This document shows positions 13,653 through 25,470 of a DNA stretch of 64,000 nt, in pieces. Origin of the DNA: Gibbula magus (taxonomy: Eukaryota > Mollusca > Gastropoda > Trochida > Trochidae). Position 1 is the stretch's first letter. Every line of letters begins with the position of its first letter. The translations under genes were made by a program, and so were the position numbers. The DNA lies in contig OW388302.1 of assembly GCA_936450465.1 (NCBI GenBank), forward strand, positions 64,021,826 to 64,085,825, written 5' to 3'. The notes below the pieces were generated by a model. It did not search any database. It was not told the DNA's origin and saw only the letters and a program-made list of their open reading frames with translations.

Positions 13653-13869
13653 TTTGGCGAATTACTAAATACAAATAGTCTTATCTGTACAAGATAAGGC
13701 TCTAGAAACGTCTATCTTCCTTATCTGACCGATAAACCTTCTGAATAGTATCAAAGTTTAGAAATATCAGAATCGGAGTTCACCTAGCTGAATCAATTTC
13801 AATATCAGCTTTGATCATATATACTTATAATGAAGTTATATTAATAGTATAAGTTATAACATTCAGCGG

Positions 13870-14130
13870 AGGTCGACATATAATTCACTATGTCAACCGA
13901 TAATGAATGATGATACTACAGTGCACCATTTCGGTGGATTGACAACCTATATCTTGAAAGTCTGACACGTGTCGGTGGATTGACAACTTATATATTGAAC
14001 GACTGAAAGTTTTCGTTGGTTTGACAACTTTTATAATACTACAGTGCATCATTTGTGGATTGACAACTTGACAGTCCGATTTCGAGAGTGTGATGTGATT
14101 TGGTAATTTGAAAATCCGATAGTGTGACAT
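13870..14130. repeat. degenerate ~60-bp tandem repeat
   Basis: Four imperfect copies carrying 'tggattgacaactt', with 'ctacagtgcatcattt' in two of them, just upstream of the G0 start codon. The spacing is irregular. It could be old minisatellite DNA or promoter-proximal repeats of G0; the sequence does not decide. Confidence 0.5.
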
Positions 14131-14325
14131 TTCATGCTAACTGTACTTATATTTTATCTTATACCAAAGGAAACAATTTGAAATCCCTCATAATCCTAGA
14201 CCAAGACTGAGGATTTCCCAACGTTATTTCTATGAAAATGAACACTGAATTGAAATTTTCAATTTGGTCACATATGCCGAATACAGTGAAAAAAATATGT
14301 TTCTAACCTGAATGAATCAACATCT

Positions 14326-14440
14326 TTATTGCAAGATTTCAACATACTGCTGTCCCTTGTCGACAGGTTCATATCTGTCTGGTGGCCCCATGTAGTACGA
14401 CAACAAAATTTGATTTGGGAAAATATTGTTATTGGTTCGG
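14326..14440 (-). other. unassigned open-frame tail ending at an AATAAA
   Basis: The minus strand reads an open frame of about 35 codons ending MGPPDRYEPVDKGQQYVEI, two more codons and TAA; the stop overlaps an AATAAA. The composition is protein-like but I do not recognise the family and see no clear upstream exon. It could be a 3' exon or a retrocopy relic. The rest of 14,150-14,860 holds nothing else I can support. Confidence 0.2.
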
Positions 14441-14861
14441 GATATTGAAATCACATAATAACAATACTTGCAATACAGTAAAACAGTGAGTGACAAAGAA
14501 CAGTATGAACACTTTACTGCGCTTGGGCTTCACCCCTAACAGCAGCATACATCCGGGTTTCTTGTTGAACGTCACGGCGGCTACGTTCTCGGGTGAAAGA
14601 TGGGGGAAATACTTGCAGAAACGCATCTTTAAAAGGTGTGTATGTTGCACCATTGATAAATACATTCCAAAGGCTGTTGGAAAATACACAGATAGACGCA
14701 AACGTCATCAGCCAAACAGGTATGTTCTCAGGTCCAGTTATGAAAGCGATTGCAAAGTTAGGTAACTGGTGGTATACAAGATGACGGACAGGTAGGGCTG
14801 CAACTGTATTATATATATTCGCATCGTATTATCAACCTACTAGCTATATAACGTGATACTT

Positions 14862-15262
14862 GAAACGACCTTTATACACCGTAGTTGACTTTCTAGCATC
14901 AGATAACCAAAGAAATATTAACTTCGATTTCTTAGAATTATTTATTCTCCTATTTGCAGATGACATAGTAATGTTTGATAGTACTGTTTTGGGTTTGCAA
15001 AAAGGGTTAGATAAGCTTGCTTTATAGTGTAATGATTGGAAGCTCCTAATTAACGAAAAAAAGAGTAAAATCAATGTTTTCACAAAAGCAGGAGCTCTTA
15101 AAAAATACGAACGTTTTTCAATAAATGGAAATTCTGTAGAAATTGTCCCTACGTATAAATACTTAGGAATCCAATTAATTGTGAACAATCTTGCTAAGTT
15201 TATATTTCTAGCTTTGAAGAAAAGAGCTAAGTTTTTGAATTTAGAATATATAAAATATTGAG
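14862..15262 (+). pseudogene. LINE reverse transcriptase fragment
   Basis: The plus strand encodes FADDIVMFDSTVLGLQKGLD, then CNDWKLLINEKKSKI and PTYKYLGIQL. This is the order of the catalytic FADD box and downstream motifs in non-LTR retrotransposon reverse transcriptases. A TAG interrupts the frame just before CNDWK and the frame ends at TGA near 15,262, so it is dead. Both element ends are missing. Which LINE clade it belongs to is not resolved. Confidence 0.8.
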
Positions 15263-15299
15263 ACACTGTACATGATAGCATACAATTTCCAATATATAT

Positions 15300-16130
15300 A
15301 TGGCGCTAACGTGTTATAATTGTTATTCGTCATCATTGTATTGTATAATGGGTCGGTGGCCCCTTTACGAAATAAACACTCTCTGGTACGAGGGACTTAC
15401 AACATTGATATCCAGTACGACGTCACATACTAAATCCTTTCCCAGATCATTAGAACAATGTCGTTGCAGCAGTAACCTGAAATAATGTATATGCAATATA
15501 GACGTGATGCCCATTAGCATATGCAACAATAGATATTACAACTCTTAAATTAGTAAATACAGCTCACCTTGTCACTTAACATGATTGAAAAATATTTTAA
15601 TTACAAAAAAACACTAACTGTTAACTAAAACAATGTAATAGAAATTAGCATTGACTATTTAAAAAAAAACTTTTTAAAAATACGGAGTAAAAAAGTAAAG
15701 TTACCTTTCCTGAATGAACAGTGTACTTGTCCTTCTACAGTCCGTGATGAAGCCATTGTGTGAACTGATTCATTCTAAAAAAAACACTCAATCTTTATAG
15801 GCAATGAAATGTATAAGTGCTCAATATTTCTGCACAAAAACGTGCTTATCGTGCATGCTCGTGATTCAAGCTCGAGGCTTATGGTGTAGTATGACACGTA
15901 CGTTTTATATAAAATGTACGCCTCATGCACCTTGGACAAATTAGGAAATTCAGTGCTCACAGTGCCGAAGATGACGTCAATGCCCCTAAAATTTGCATAT
16001 GAAAATGAGAAATGTAATTGTTTTGCTTGTTGTGTTCGAGATAATGTTTCCCAAATTTGTTGACAATTCATTTGAAATATATTCATTTTAAGACACGTTT
16101 TTCACAACTCAAGCATTTGACTATGCTCTA
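15300..16130. other. AT-rich intergenic stretch
   Basis: No exon with convincing splice sites or family motif, and no repeat unit I can delimit. Short open frames on either strand have no recognisable content. Confidence 0.5.
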
Positions 16131-16254
16131 AGATAGATAGAGAACTCGTAGCAGTACATTATCGGGATATAAATGTACGGTTTTGAGAGGGTTCCTCTCA
16201 AAACCGTACACTTATATCCCGTTAATGTACTGCTACTCGTCCTCTATCTATTAC
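16131..16254. repeat. ~57-bp foldback (near-perfect inverted repeat)
   Basis: The arm holding 'atcgggatataaatgtacgg' returns on the opposite strand as 'ccgtacacttatatcccg', with almost no loop around 'gagagggttcctctc'. It is a small non-autonomous foldback or palindromic insertion in the G0-G1 intergenic region. Confidence 0.85.
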
Positions 16255-16559
16255 TAAAACCTGTTAGGAGGAAATGCAATGATCGTAAACCCTGATGTAT
16301 TTGCTAAGATGACGGCTTGAAAGTAAAAATCTGAAGAAGCTCTTAGGCTATCTTTGAAAAACAACAAATGTTTTGAAGAAAGTGCGTCTCGAACAATGTA
16401 ACCACCAACACCTGCAGTATGTGAGCTAGCGCTTTAGTCTACCGCACCAACTAGGCAAATGAGATTCAACAGTACAGAAGCATCTTATATATCGAGGCCG
16501 TACACAGGGATTTCAGGTTCCATACAAGGATTTTATGAACGACTCTATTTACCAGGGAT

Positions 16560-16845
16560 CCTCAATATAGCACGATAACAAAGCCTGCGAACAATCACTG
16601 ACATTCCACGTATATTTCGCGCACTGTCCACGTAAGAACTACGCACACTACGCAAACCTTACTTAAAACAGCGCAGAACTGCGTAAACTGTTTCGGCGAA
16701 CATCGACGGACAACTGCGCAGGTTCCACGTCAGACAAACTGATGAAATGCGCAAATAGCGCAAATAGCGCATGTATCGCGTAAGACTCGAATCGTTTGCG
16801 TGATTCATGCGTTCACGTGACGTGGCTGTGTGACCAGGCCTTAAT
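16560..16845. mobile_element. short element rich in 'gcgcaaa' motifs, ends like AGGCCTTA
   Basis: Repeated tgcgcaaa/acgcaaac words are bounded by 'aaagcctgcg' on the left and 'ccaggccttaat' on the right. The ends and internal style resemble the larger elements at 40.07 and 55.0 kb. I see no coding capacity. Confidence 0.4.
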
Positions 16846-16946
16846 GTTTATCTCTTTATTTAATCTAATGCATATTAACTAAAGGTATGTTCATTTTCAT
16901 GGCAGCGTTTCGAAATTGTTTTGCAAATGGTACTATTTTCACTGTT

Positions 16947-17214
16947 GGGGGGGGGGGGGGGGGGGGGGCTTCGGATCAATAGGTCCGGGGTTCGAATCCC
17001 GCCAGGGGCACGGCAACTTTGTCTGCAGTAGAGAACTGCTCTACACGCGCAGTATCACCCATGGTTCGCTAGTTCCAGCCGATGCTCGCAGGTTTCACCG
17101 CAATACATAGCCACATGGTGTTGCGGGCTTTCTCCCTGCCATAATACTAGCAGCCGCGATATAAGTGAAATACTCTTGAAAGCGGCGTTAAACCCCAACT
17201 CACCTCACCTCACT
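16947..17214 (+). mobile_element. SINE family S, copy 2
   Basis: Opens with a run of about 23 G, then 'ggggttcgaatcccgccagg' (B box). The shared body is followed by 'gcggcgttaaaccccaact' and CCTCA repeats. It is the cleanest copy in the window. Confidence 0.88.
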
Positions 17215-17639
17215 GAAGTTATGACTTAACTTGCTCTTAATGTCTCCTTGCACTTAAGCTTCTAGTCACTTCTAGTCACTTCTAGTCACTTCTAGTCACT
17301 AAGTAGGCCTACAGTTTGAATAATATTGAGCCTGCAGGTACTCCCTGTAGACAATAAGCGCTTGGAAAGATGAGGATGCACTTTTCACATTTGGTCACTG
17401 TATATAATTAGCAATCGAAATTCAAACTCGCTATTTCTTAAACAAGCACCACCTGCAGTACAAAAGATACATGAACAATGAATATGAGAGATATGGCTGG
17501 GTACAATATTGTTCAAACATAAAATATAAGTATACGTAGTGCACTATTATACAATTCTGCAAGTTCTTAATACGTGTTAGCTTCAGAACTGCTAACAAAG
17601 TTATTTTATCTGAATGCGGGCGCTTCACATTATTTATTA

Positions 17640-17995
17640 ATGCACGCTGTCGTATCATTTCATACTGGCTAAGATTGATAAAACAACCAACTTAACGATA
17701 CTCAAGAATTAGTTATGAAATGCTTAAAACAATAGACGATACTGATGATACTAATTGGGTTTCTTTCATTCTTTCAAGATTAAAATTCCGTATGCTTCTT
17801 CAAACAGAAAATACTGAACTACTATTTAAGCTATCCCTTATGTTGTACCATATATTTAAATTAAGAAAGCTTTTTGATTCTTTAAGTGAATTGTTGATGT
17901 CATACAGGTTGCGCAAAAGTATTTTACAAACTTTATATACTTGTACTATTGGCCTCAGGGCCACCTATACGAATAAAATATGTCTGTCTGTCATA
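17640..17995 (+). pseudogene. 3' end of a LINE
   Basis: A plus-strand frame (17,720-18,028) of Leu/Lys-rich residues is followed by 'ggcctcagggccacctatac' and 'gaataaaatatgtctgtctg', a simple tail of the kind seen at LINE 3' ends. It may be the 3' part of the element whose RT lies at 14.9 kb, but the join is not visible. Confidence 0.45.
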
Positions 17996-18610
17996 ATACA
18001 ATTCAGCATACAACAGAATTTAAGTTAGTTCGTTTAAAATGAAGATAGTTTTAAGTACAGTAGTACAAGCACTTATGTAGGTTATCTACATGGACTATCA
18101 AAGAATGGGTGTGTTCAGTAAGTTAACCTCTTATATATTAGTCTATTTACAAGTCATGTATATCCGTAGCTTGCTAAATGAGATTGGACACCTGTACACA
18201 TTAGATATGAATCTTTATTAGTAACCCTGTTTAATGAAACTACAATGTACAACAGTTTATGAAATCCTTGTGTAATATCATTCATTGTTGCCGATTGACG
18301 TGACGTCATAATCGTTAAACTATGAACTATACGAAGCAGTGGATATTGTATGGAGTTGTACGGAATTATTTATTCACCTTGGCGAAGAAAACTCGTAGGC
18401 TTTCTTAGCATTAATTTTCTCGTAAAAGATTTAGAATTTCATATCAACGTTTTACCTCATTATATTACACGGGACTTAAATATCATTTAGAGAGAGAAGA
18501 GATGTGTCTTCTGATATCAAATATATCAACATGAGTTGATTAAAGTTACAAATATACGAGACTTGCCGAGTGTCTGTATATATATTTTATTTAAGAAATA
18601 GAAGACGAGT

Positions 18611-18720
18611 TGGCGTGCTTTATCGTTGAATAAAACATAGCAGGGAGCATAAAACACGAAGGGCGCAGCCCTGAGTGTTTTATGCTCTCTGCTATGTTTT
18701 ATTCTACGATAAAGCACAAC
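18611..18720. repeat. ~43-bp foldback
   Basis: 'tgctttatcg...aataaaacatagcag' reappears inverted as 'ctgctatgttttatt...cgataaagca' around a 'gggcgcagccct' loop. It sits 240 bp upstream of G1 exon 1. Confidence 0.85.
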
Positions 18721-18957
18721 AACGAATCTTTTATTTCTTATATGAGATGCCCTTTAACAGTAACTCGCTTTTATATTAAAAAACCGTGGAGAAATTATGT
18801 TGTTTGTAAAAAACATTTTTCAAAAATATTAATGTCATCCGTCGTAGAACACATTCCCATTGACCGCCTGTGTCTTATTGCCGTGGGTATCTTATATATC
18901 AGAAGACACGAAGGAGAAATTTTATTTATCATCCCAAATCATTTTTCATCATTTTCA

Positions 18958-20625
18958 ATGAAAGTCATAACATTGATAGGTAAAACTATCATGACTTCGA
19001 ATTCATTTAGATGACGAGTTTGTTTTGTGCAAAATCTAATGTCAAAACTGTATCTCAGAGGAGATATAACTTGATATTACGCAGCCGATATCTCCTGTGG
19101 AACTCAGTTATGAATATAAATATATGTAGCATACTTTAGTGAGTTTTATACATATTTATTCCAGGTATCCTGATTTTATTCGGGTTTTCCGTGGTTGTTA
19201 AGGGTAAGTCATCCTTTTCCCTTTTGATATTTTTTTGTTAAACAACGTGAGGTGAGGTGAGCTGGGGTTGAACGCCGCTTTCAAGATTATTTCACTTATA
19301 TCGCGGCTGCTAGTATTATCGCGGGGAGAAAGCCCGCAACGCCATGTGGCTATGCACTGCGGTGACTAAACAACGTTGTCCTCTGAATTCCTTAACATCT
19401 GAACACGCATATAACTACATAAATCTATGGGGGAACAATCGATGTATCGGTGGCTGAATTGATATGGATATTCAGTGTGACTGGTGAATGACTCTGAGGA
19501 CGGGGGTTCCTGCAAAGGCCGGGTCCTGAAAAATAATACAATTTTGTTTTAAAGCAGATTTTAAACTCACGTATAAAACGCATATAACTGTCAAATAAAC
19601 AAGTGTTGAAAACATATTTTACCTAGCGAATGTTTCATTACAGGTGGAAATGTGTGTTTCAACTGCCAGGGAGTCACGGACTTAAGCGAATGTCTGAACA
19701 CTACAGTGTGCATGGCTAATGCGGTGAGCTGATTTGGGGGAGTATCTTGAGATTTGAACTCGATCCATTTATTTGACCGGTCGAAATTAATACGGAATGC
19801 CCCTAAATTTAAGACCATTCTTTCATCTCCGGTACCTGTGTAGTTGAGATGTTTTATAAAGGAACATACGGGAAGACAGAGCATTTCCTTTGTGTTTCAG
19901 ATCTGTCACGTAAAGAAATATGCTAGCAGTAAGAATCAGATTCATTATGACGTCGGCTGTCTGGATAGTTCTGTAAGTTATCTTCATCATCAACAATCGT
20001 CATGTTCCTCATCGTCAATACCATCGTCTCCAACATCATCATCTATCGTCAACACCATCGTCTCCAATATAATCATCTATCATCAACAATCATCATCGTC
20101 GTCGTCTTCATCGTCAACAATCATCATTGTCCTCATCGCCAACACCATCGTCTCCAACATCATCATCTATCATCAACACCATCGTCTCCATTATCATCAT
20201 CGCCTTCATCATCAACAATCATCACTGTCCTCATCATCAACACCATCGTCTCCAACACCATCATCTATCATCAACATCAGCATCATCGTCGTCGTCTTCA
20301 TCATCGTCTCTATCATCAACAATCATCATCGTCGTCGTCGTCTTCATCATCAACAATCATAATTGTCCTCATCGTCAACACTATCGCCTCCAACATCATC
20401 ATCTATCATCAATATCAGCATCAGCATCAACATCGTCGTCTTCATCATCAACAATCACCATTGTCCTCATCGTCAACACCATCGTCTCCAACATCATCAT
20501 CTATCATCAACATCAGCATCATCGTCGTCGTCTTCATCATCATCATATATCATCAACATCAGCATCATCATCATCGTCTCCAATCATCTTCGAGCGTCAA
20601 CATCAGCATCATCGTCCTCGTCTTT

Positions 20626-20656
<31 letters not shown>

Positions 20657-23600
20657 ACATCATCGTCTTCATCATGAACAATCATCACTGTCCTAATCGT
20701 GAACATCATCATCTATCATAAACATCATCGTCGTCGTCGTCGTCTTCAACATTATCATTACCCTGAACATCATCAACAGCAGCAGAATCGTCAACATCAT
20801 CATCAACTCCATCATCATCACCATTGTAATCGTCGCCATCATCTATAACAGCATTGTTGTTGTGGTTGTCGTTAGGCAATGCAATCATGTTATTTATATC
20901 ACTTGTAGTATCATCATTGTCTGCGAAGTCACCCTCGGCCACGGCAACATCAAAATGATCGTTGTCATCCTAGACATTCACCTCACCTCACCTCACCTCA
21001 CCTCACCTCACCTCACCTCACCTCACCTCACCTCACCTCACCTCACCTCACCTCACATCATCCCCACCATTATCCCCCTTCATATTCAGTGATGCCTTCG
21101 TTAGCACAGCGTTCATTATCCGTTGCAAGCATCAACATCGTCATCATCTTCATTACTAGGATATCATTGTCGTCATCACTGTCATCGTCGATGTCATCAT
21201 CACCTTTATTACCCCTAAAGGGGCAGTAGCACGTTTTTTAACAAATTATTTGTTCACATTTCCTCCTTATAATGATAGTTTATGTCATTTACATTTACTT
21301 TAGAGGGTAAAACATCTTGTTACACAGACCAATTATAATTAGTAGTAATAACGGTGTTGCGTATAAAGTAAAAATCACATGGCGGCCATTTTATTGTGAA
21401 CACATTTTATTATTTCGAATGACAAAAACGATTCCCATAGCTTTACTGAGCCATGTATACTCATTTTAAACTTGACTTTCCGAAGAGAGAAGGGTGCTTT
21501 ACTATTGGTGAAATTATTTTTCAAAAACACTTTATCGACTTTTTTGAGCGAAAACATGTGATACTGCCCTTTTAACGTCAACATTATCATTAAGGTAATT
21601 AATGTAGAAGAAAACACCGTTATCAATCTTGAAATGTTTCCAACAAAATCAAACCAACCCGCCAGGTGTGCGACGTGTTGACGGTGTACTGCTCGGTGAT
21701 GAGACGTCCCGGAGAGACGGTGCTGTGGAACAGATGCTGCAACACGGACTACTGCAACATCCACTACGACGTCAGGGGAAGCGTTTCAGGTGTTTACTAC
21801 TCTCTGTCGACGCCTAGGGCCGCGTTCAATAACAGCGAGCGCATATAATCGCTTATTGATTGCTCAATGTAGCGCTCAAGTAGCGCTCATTCTCTCTTGC
21901 ACGACACGGTACAAATTCCTCTAAGTTTGCTCGCCTTGCTACGTAGCGCTACATTGAGCAATCGCGTTCAAGAGAGGTTTAAAAGTAATCGCTAATTGAA
22001 CGATTACTTTGAAACCACTCTTGAACACGGCCTTGGTCTTTCCTAGAGATATAAAAGTTGATTCATCACAGCGACAGCATTATGTACGTTGCTGCAGCGT
22101 TGTGTCATATATAATCATCATTTATACCACACTCTGGTTCTCTGTCGAGGTAGTTGTGATCTCGTTTAAATCAGATCGAACGCAACACTCGTACCTGGCT
22201 GCTTTCTGATCTGGGTACTGCATTGTAGAGGTCACGTCAGACAACCATCTGGGCCCCGTTCAATAACAGCGATTGATTGCTCAATGTAGCGCTCACGGCT
22301 CAATGACACGGTTCAAAACCTCAAAGTTCGCTCGCTTTGCTACGTAGCGCTACATTGAGCAATCGCGTTCAAGAGAGGTTTAAAAGTAATCGCTAATTGA
22401 GCGATTACTTTTAAACCTCTCTTGAACACGGCCCTGGTGGACTACATTTTACATACGAAGATACTGAACATTAAATGCCATGTCTTAGGAGGTCTCTAAT
22501 TGGCTGAATTCGGTGAAGGTTAAATATCATGTATAAATGATAGATGCTCGAGGGACAAGGGTTTTGGCCTCTCCACCACGGGTTGGAAGATATCGAAAGA
22601 CTCAACGGATTGACTATCCTGATACCATACACTTTTAGTAAGCTTGTATTGTTTGATAACCAATCATCTCTCTGCAACTATTGGCAGACTGTGTATAACT
22701 TCAACATTATTAATACGGCTTTGTAAAGCATTGAACGATCTATGTATGTAGCGTTTTCTATATTTGAAGTCGGAACATCACTGACACGACGGTGTTATAG
22801 CTGCGCAGATATAGACGATCCGGCAGACTGCAGACACGTTGAGACATGCACGACCGACGAGGTGAGCCTCGATCTCAAACAGTTTGAAACTGTATGAGTA
22901 CACACATAACTAGACTAACATTTAGTCTCAGAAATATTTGTTGTTGTTTGTACTGGGTTGGTCGTCAATTGAATATTTTGCTCTGGATGACAGACTTACG
23001 TGTGAAACCTCCGACACAAATTGTTAGAGATAATTCATTTGAATATGCATAACCAGCAAACTGTATTCGTCGGGTATTACATATTCACCGGGGGTATGAC
23101 CTCTCGTAAGAAAGGATGCCGGGTATCTAATAGACGCCGGGTCTCGAAAACACCCAGGGAAAATTACCTTTTGAAAGGTATAGACGTTGGATCTCAAATA
23201 ACCCCAGGGTAAATGACCTTTTGAAAGGAATAGTCGCCGGGTCTCGAATAACCCAGGGCAAATGACCTTTTGAAAGGAATAGACGCCGGGTCTCGAATAA
23301 ACCAAGGGCAAATGACCTTTTGAAAGGAATAGACGCCGGGTCTCGCATAAACCCAGGGCAAATGACCTTTTGAAAGGAATAGACGCCGGGTCTCGAATAA
23401 ACCAAGGGCAAATGACCTTTTGAAAGGAATAGACGCCGGGTCTCGAATAAACCAAGGGCAAATGACCTTTTGAAAGGAATAGACGCCGGGTCTCGAATAA
23501 ACCAAGGGCAAATGACCTTTTGAAAGGAATAGACACCGGGTCTCGACTATAGACTGGGGCTGAAGGTGGTCTGAAAAAATAGACGTCTTCGGGGTGTCTT

Positions 23601-25470
23601 GGAGGAAATGAGACATCCACTCAGCAGACTCGCTCACTGGTGTCAATGTCCTGTTGAGTACTACAACCATTGCTGCAGTAAGGCGTATGTTCTCATTGCC
23701 TGTTAATTTACTGGACAAAATGAGTTGGGGATATTGGATGTTTTATTATTACATTAATTAATTAATATGACAAGTAATAAATACATCATTATTCAAAATT
23801 TCAAAATATCAAAATGTTAAATACCCCTTACAAGGTTCGTCCATTATATCAAACTTGCTGCAAAACCTTTCTGGCATATTATTCATGATCATACATTGTA
23901 TCGAGTATATCACAAATGTATTGTCAGAGTTGGTAATTTTAGAGCCAATGTGTGTTCATGAACGCTTAAATTATTTCTCCAGGTGTGTTTCACGCATGAA
24001 CATAAAGTCAACAACACCATCACCTACAAGATGGGATGTCTACCACAACTGGTTGGTTATTTGAAGTACCTAACTTAAATAGTAAATCAATCAAATTACC
24101 GTTTTTCCTCTAATAGGGGTCTGACCTCAAATAGGAGCCGGGCCTCTAATAGCAGCCGGGGGTTAAGGTACCTAAAGATGAATAAGAGCCGGGTCTCCAA
24201 TAAGGACCGGGCCTCTAATAGGGACCCTATTTATATCGCATCAATGATCACTAGCTTCTATAGATATATATTCAAATACATGTTTTCAGGCACTAAGTGG
24301 GTTAAACTGTCACGCTAAATTCGATTTACTTCAAATGGCGAGGTGTTTGTGTTATTCTAAGAGATTTTAGTCAGTTATCAGAGGTTATCACGGATATTGG
24401 TCAAACCTACAAATAAAATAAGGACCGGGCCTCTAACAAGAGCCGGGCCTCCAATAAGCGCCGGGGGGTAAGATCCCTTACATGTTAATAAGGGCCCGGG
24501 CCCCTATTAAAGGACATACGGTAAGTATGAATCCATCTAACTTTTTACATATATGTATATGACGGGTCTGTTCGACAGGTGTCAGTTGCATAACAACGTC
24601 ATAAAGCTCTCCGATAACATGTGTGTATCACCTGCAGACGTGTCAGTGGCCAGGTGTCAATTCGTCTGCCGGATGTCTTATACAAACGTTTGATTCCGAA
24701 TGAGGAAGAATGTCACAGTATTGAGATTTTAAACGGAATTATTTTAATCTATTTTTCGTTGGAAATCGTACTATTACATCGAGTGATCTTTGCGTTGAAA
24801 TTTGTTGTTTGAAAATGGCGCTGCATTACTAGCCTTATAACCGCTCGTGCCGTTCACCCGTAATACTGACCGAGTTAAAGATGTATCCATGCTCGTTGAC
24901 AAGATTAACTTCGTCATCGAGGAAACCGATACCATTCTATTATTTGTAAATATGGCCTTCAGCGATATAATAATAAAGACATTAGCACACTGCCGGGAAT
25001 GACATATTGTTTCTACGTTACTGATTTAGTCTAGTGGGATATCTCCTAAGCATATCTTGGCCATGTTCAAGAGAAGTTTCAAAGTAATCGCTCATTTAGC
25101 GATTACTTTTAAACCTCTCTTGAACGCGATTGCTCAATGTAGCGCTACGTAGCAAGGCGAGCAAACTTGGAGGAATTTGCCCCATGTCGTTCAAGAGAGA
25201 ATGAGCGCTACTTGAGCGCTACTTGAGCGCTACATTGAGCAATCAATGAGCGATTATAAGCACTCGCTGTTATGGAACGGACCCCTGGTAAACTCCGCTC
25301 TTCTCTTCGCATTTGCAACAACAATATGCTGATGTTGCTAACCACTTCAGGTGTGTGAGGATATAGGAGACCATCTGCTGCTGGGTCGAGGTCCTGTGAA
25401 CGCTGAGACGTGTAGAGGCTGTTGCAACAAGGACTACTGCAACAACCACTTCTGTACCGCACGTGCATAA
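18958..25470 (+). CDS. G1: secreted protein with two LU domains
   Basis: Eight exons give 205 residues. Exon 1 is 18,958-18,979 (MKVITLI), exon 2 19,165-19,203 (ILILFGFSVVVK). LU1: A 19,644-19,723, B 19,901-19,972, C 21,666-21,789. LU2: A 22,770-22,861, B 23,983-24,051, C 25,351-25,470. The total of 618 nt is in frame. LU1 (about residues 21-112) has CFNC, ICHVKKY...GC and WNRCCNTDYCN. LU2 (113-205) has RRCYSC, VCFTHEH...GC and CRGCCNKDYCNNHFC, then ARA-stop. There is no GPI signal or membrane segment, so a secreted product is likely. Unlike G2 and G3 it stops straight after LU2. A good donor (gtgagt, 25,480) lies 9 nt after the stop, as if a downstream 3'UTR exon (acceptor near 25,671) replaced the Ig exons. 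Weakest sites: exon B2 donor gttggt and exon C1 donor gtgttt. LU domains usually bind protein ligands; the partner is unknown. Confidence 0.88.
19248..19366 (-). mobile_element. SINE family S, copy 3, 5'-truncated, with target duplication
   Basis: Only the 3' body is present, on the minus strand. The 9-bp sequence taaacaacg flanks it at 19,239-19,247 and 19,367-19,375, a target-site duplication that fixes both ends. It lies in the G1 exon 2-exon A intron. Confidence 0.9.
19983..20870. repeat. TCA/TCG-rich microsatellite tract
   Basis: Almost 900 bp of catcat/catcgtc words with 'aacaatcatcatcgtc' and 'caacaccatcgtctccaaca' subrepeats, in the G1 B1-C1 intron. All three forward frames are open (Ser, His or Ile runs), which reflects composition. 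It starts only 11 bp after the exon B1 donor. Confidence 0.92.
20979..21056. repeat. (CCTCA)n microsatellite
   Basis: About 15 perfect pentamers. The same pentamer forms the short 3' tail of the family S SINEs, so this may be an expanded SINE tail whose body is lost. Confidence 0.92.
21217..21574. mobile_element. MITE family M1, copy a
   Basis: Terminal inverted repeat 'aaaggggcagtagcacg' at the left pairs with 'tactgccctttta' at the right. The interior shares 'agagggtaaaacatctt' and 'catggcggccattttattg' with copies at 37.2, 53.7 and 54.3 kb. No coding capacity. In the G1 B1-C1 intron. Confidence 0.88.
21817..22032. mobile_element. MITE family M2, copy a
   Basis: Palindrome-rich element opening 'gggccgcgttcaataacag', containing 'gctcaatgtagcgct' in both orientations, and closing with an inner hairpin 'gtaatcgctaattgaacgattac' and 'cttgaacacggcc'. 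It starts about 27 bp after the G1 exon C1 donor. Confidence 0.85.
22251..22434. mobile_element. MITE family M2, copy b
   Basis: Starts 'gggccccgttcaataacag', ends 'ttgaacacggccc', with the same nested palindromes as copy a but an internal deletion. It lies in the G1 C1-A2 intron. Confidence 0.85.
23097..23560. repeat. 50-bp minisatellite, about 8 units
   Basis: The word 'ccttttgaaagg' recurs eight times at about 50-bp steps (roughly 23,168 to 23,518), each followed by 'agacgccgggtctcgaataa'. Because 50 is not a multiple of three, the repeat reads through in all minus frames and yields overlapping pseudo-ORFs. In the G1 A2-B2 intron. Confidence 0.92.
24096..24524. mobile_element. foldback element with CCGGGCCTCTAATA repeats
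   Basis: Left end 'ttaccgtttttcctctaata' is matched in inverted form by 'tattaaaggacatacggtaa' at the right. The interior carries several copies of 'gccgggcctctaata' near each end. It starts 44 bp downstream of G1 exon B2. Confidence 0.75.
25069..25283. mobile_element. MITE family M2, copy c (reverse)
   Basis: Reverse-oriented copy: 'ggccatgttcaagagaag' at the left, 'gttatggaacggacccc' at the right, ending about 70 bp before G1 exon C2. Confidence 0.85.

Noticed and set aside
20002..20721. Overlapping Ser-, His- and Ile-rich open frames
   Set aside because: All forward frames are open at once over a TCA/TCG microsatellite inside a G1 intron.
23024..23718. Three overlapping minus-strand frames with repeats such as PASIPFKRSFALG
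   Set aside because: A 50-bp minisatellite is open in all three frames in turn because 50 is not divisible by three; this is intronic to G1.
24636..24830. Possible G1 exon after 'cacctgcag' with Cys residues
   Set aside because: No frame gives an LU-type cysteine spacing with a usable donor, and B2 joins C2 in frame without it.
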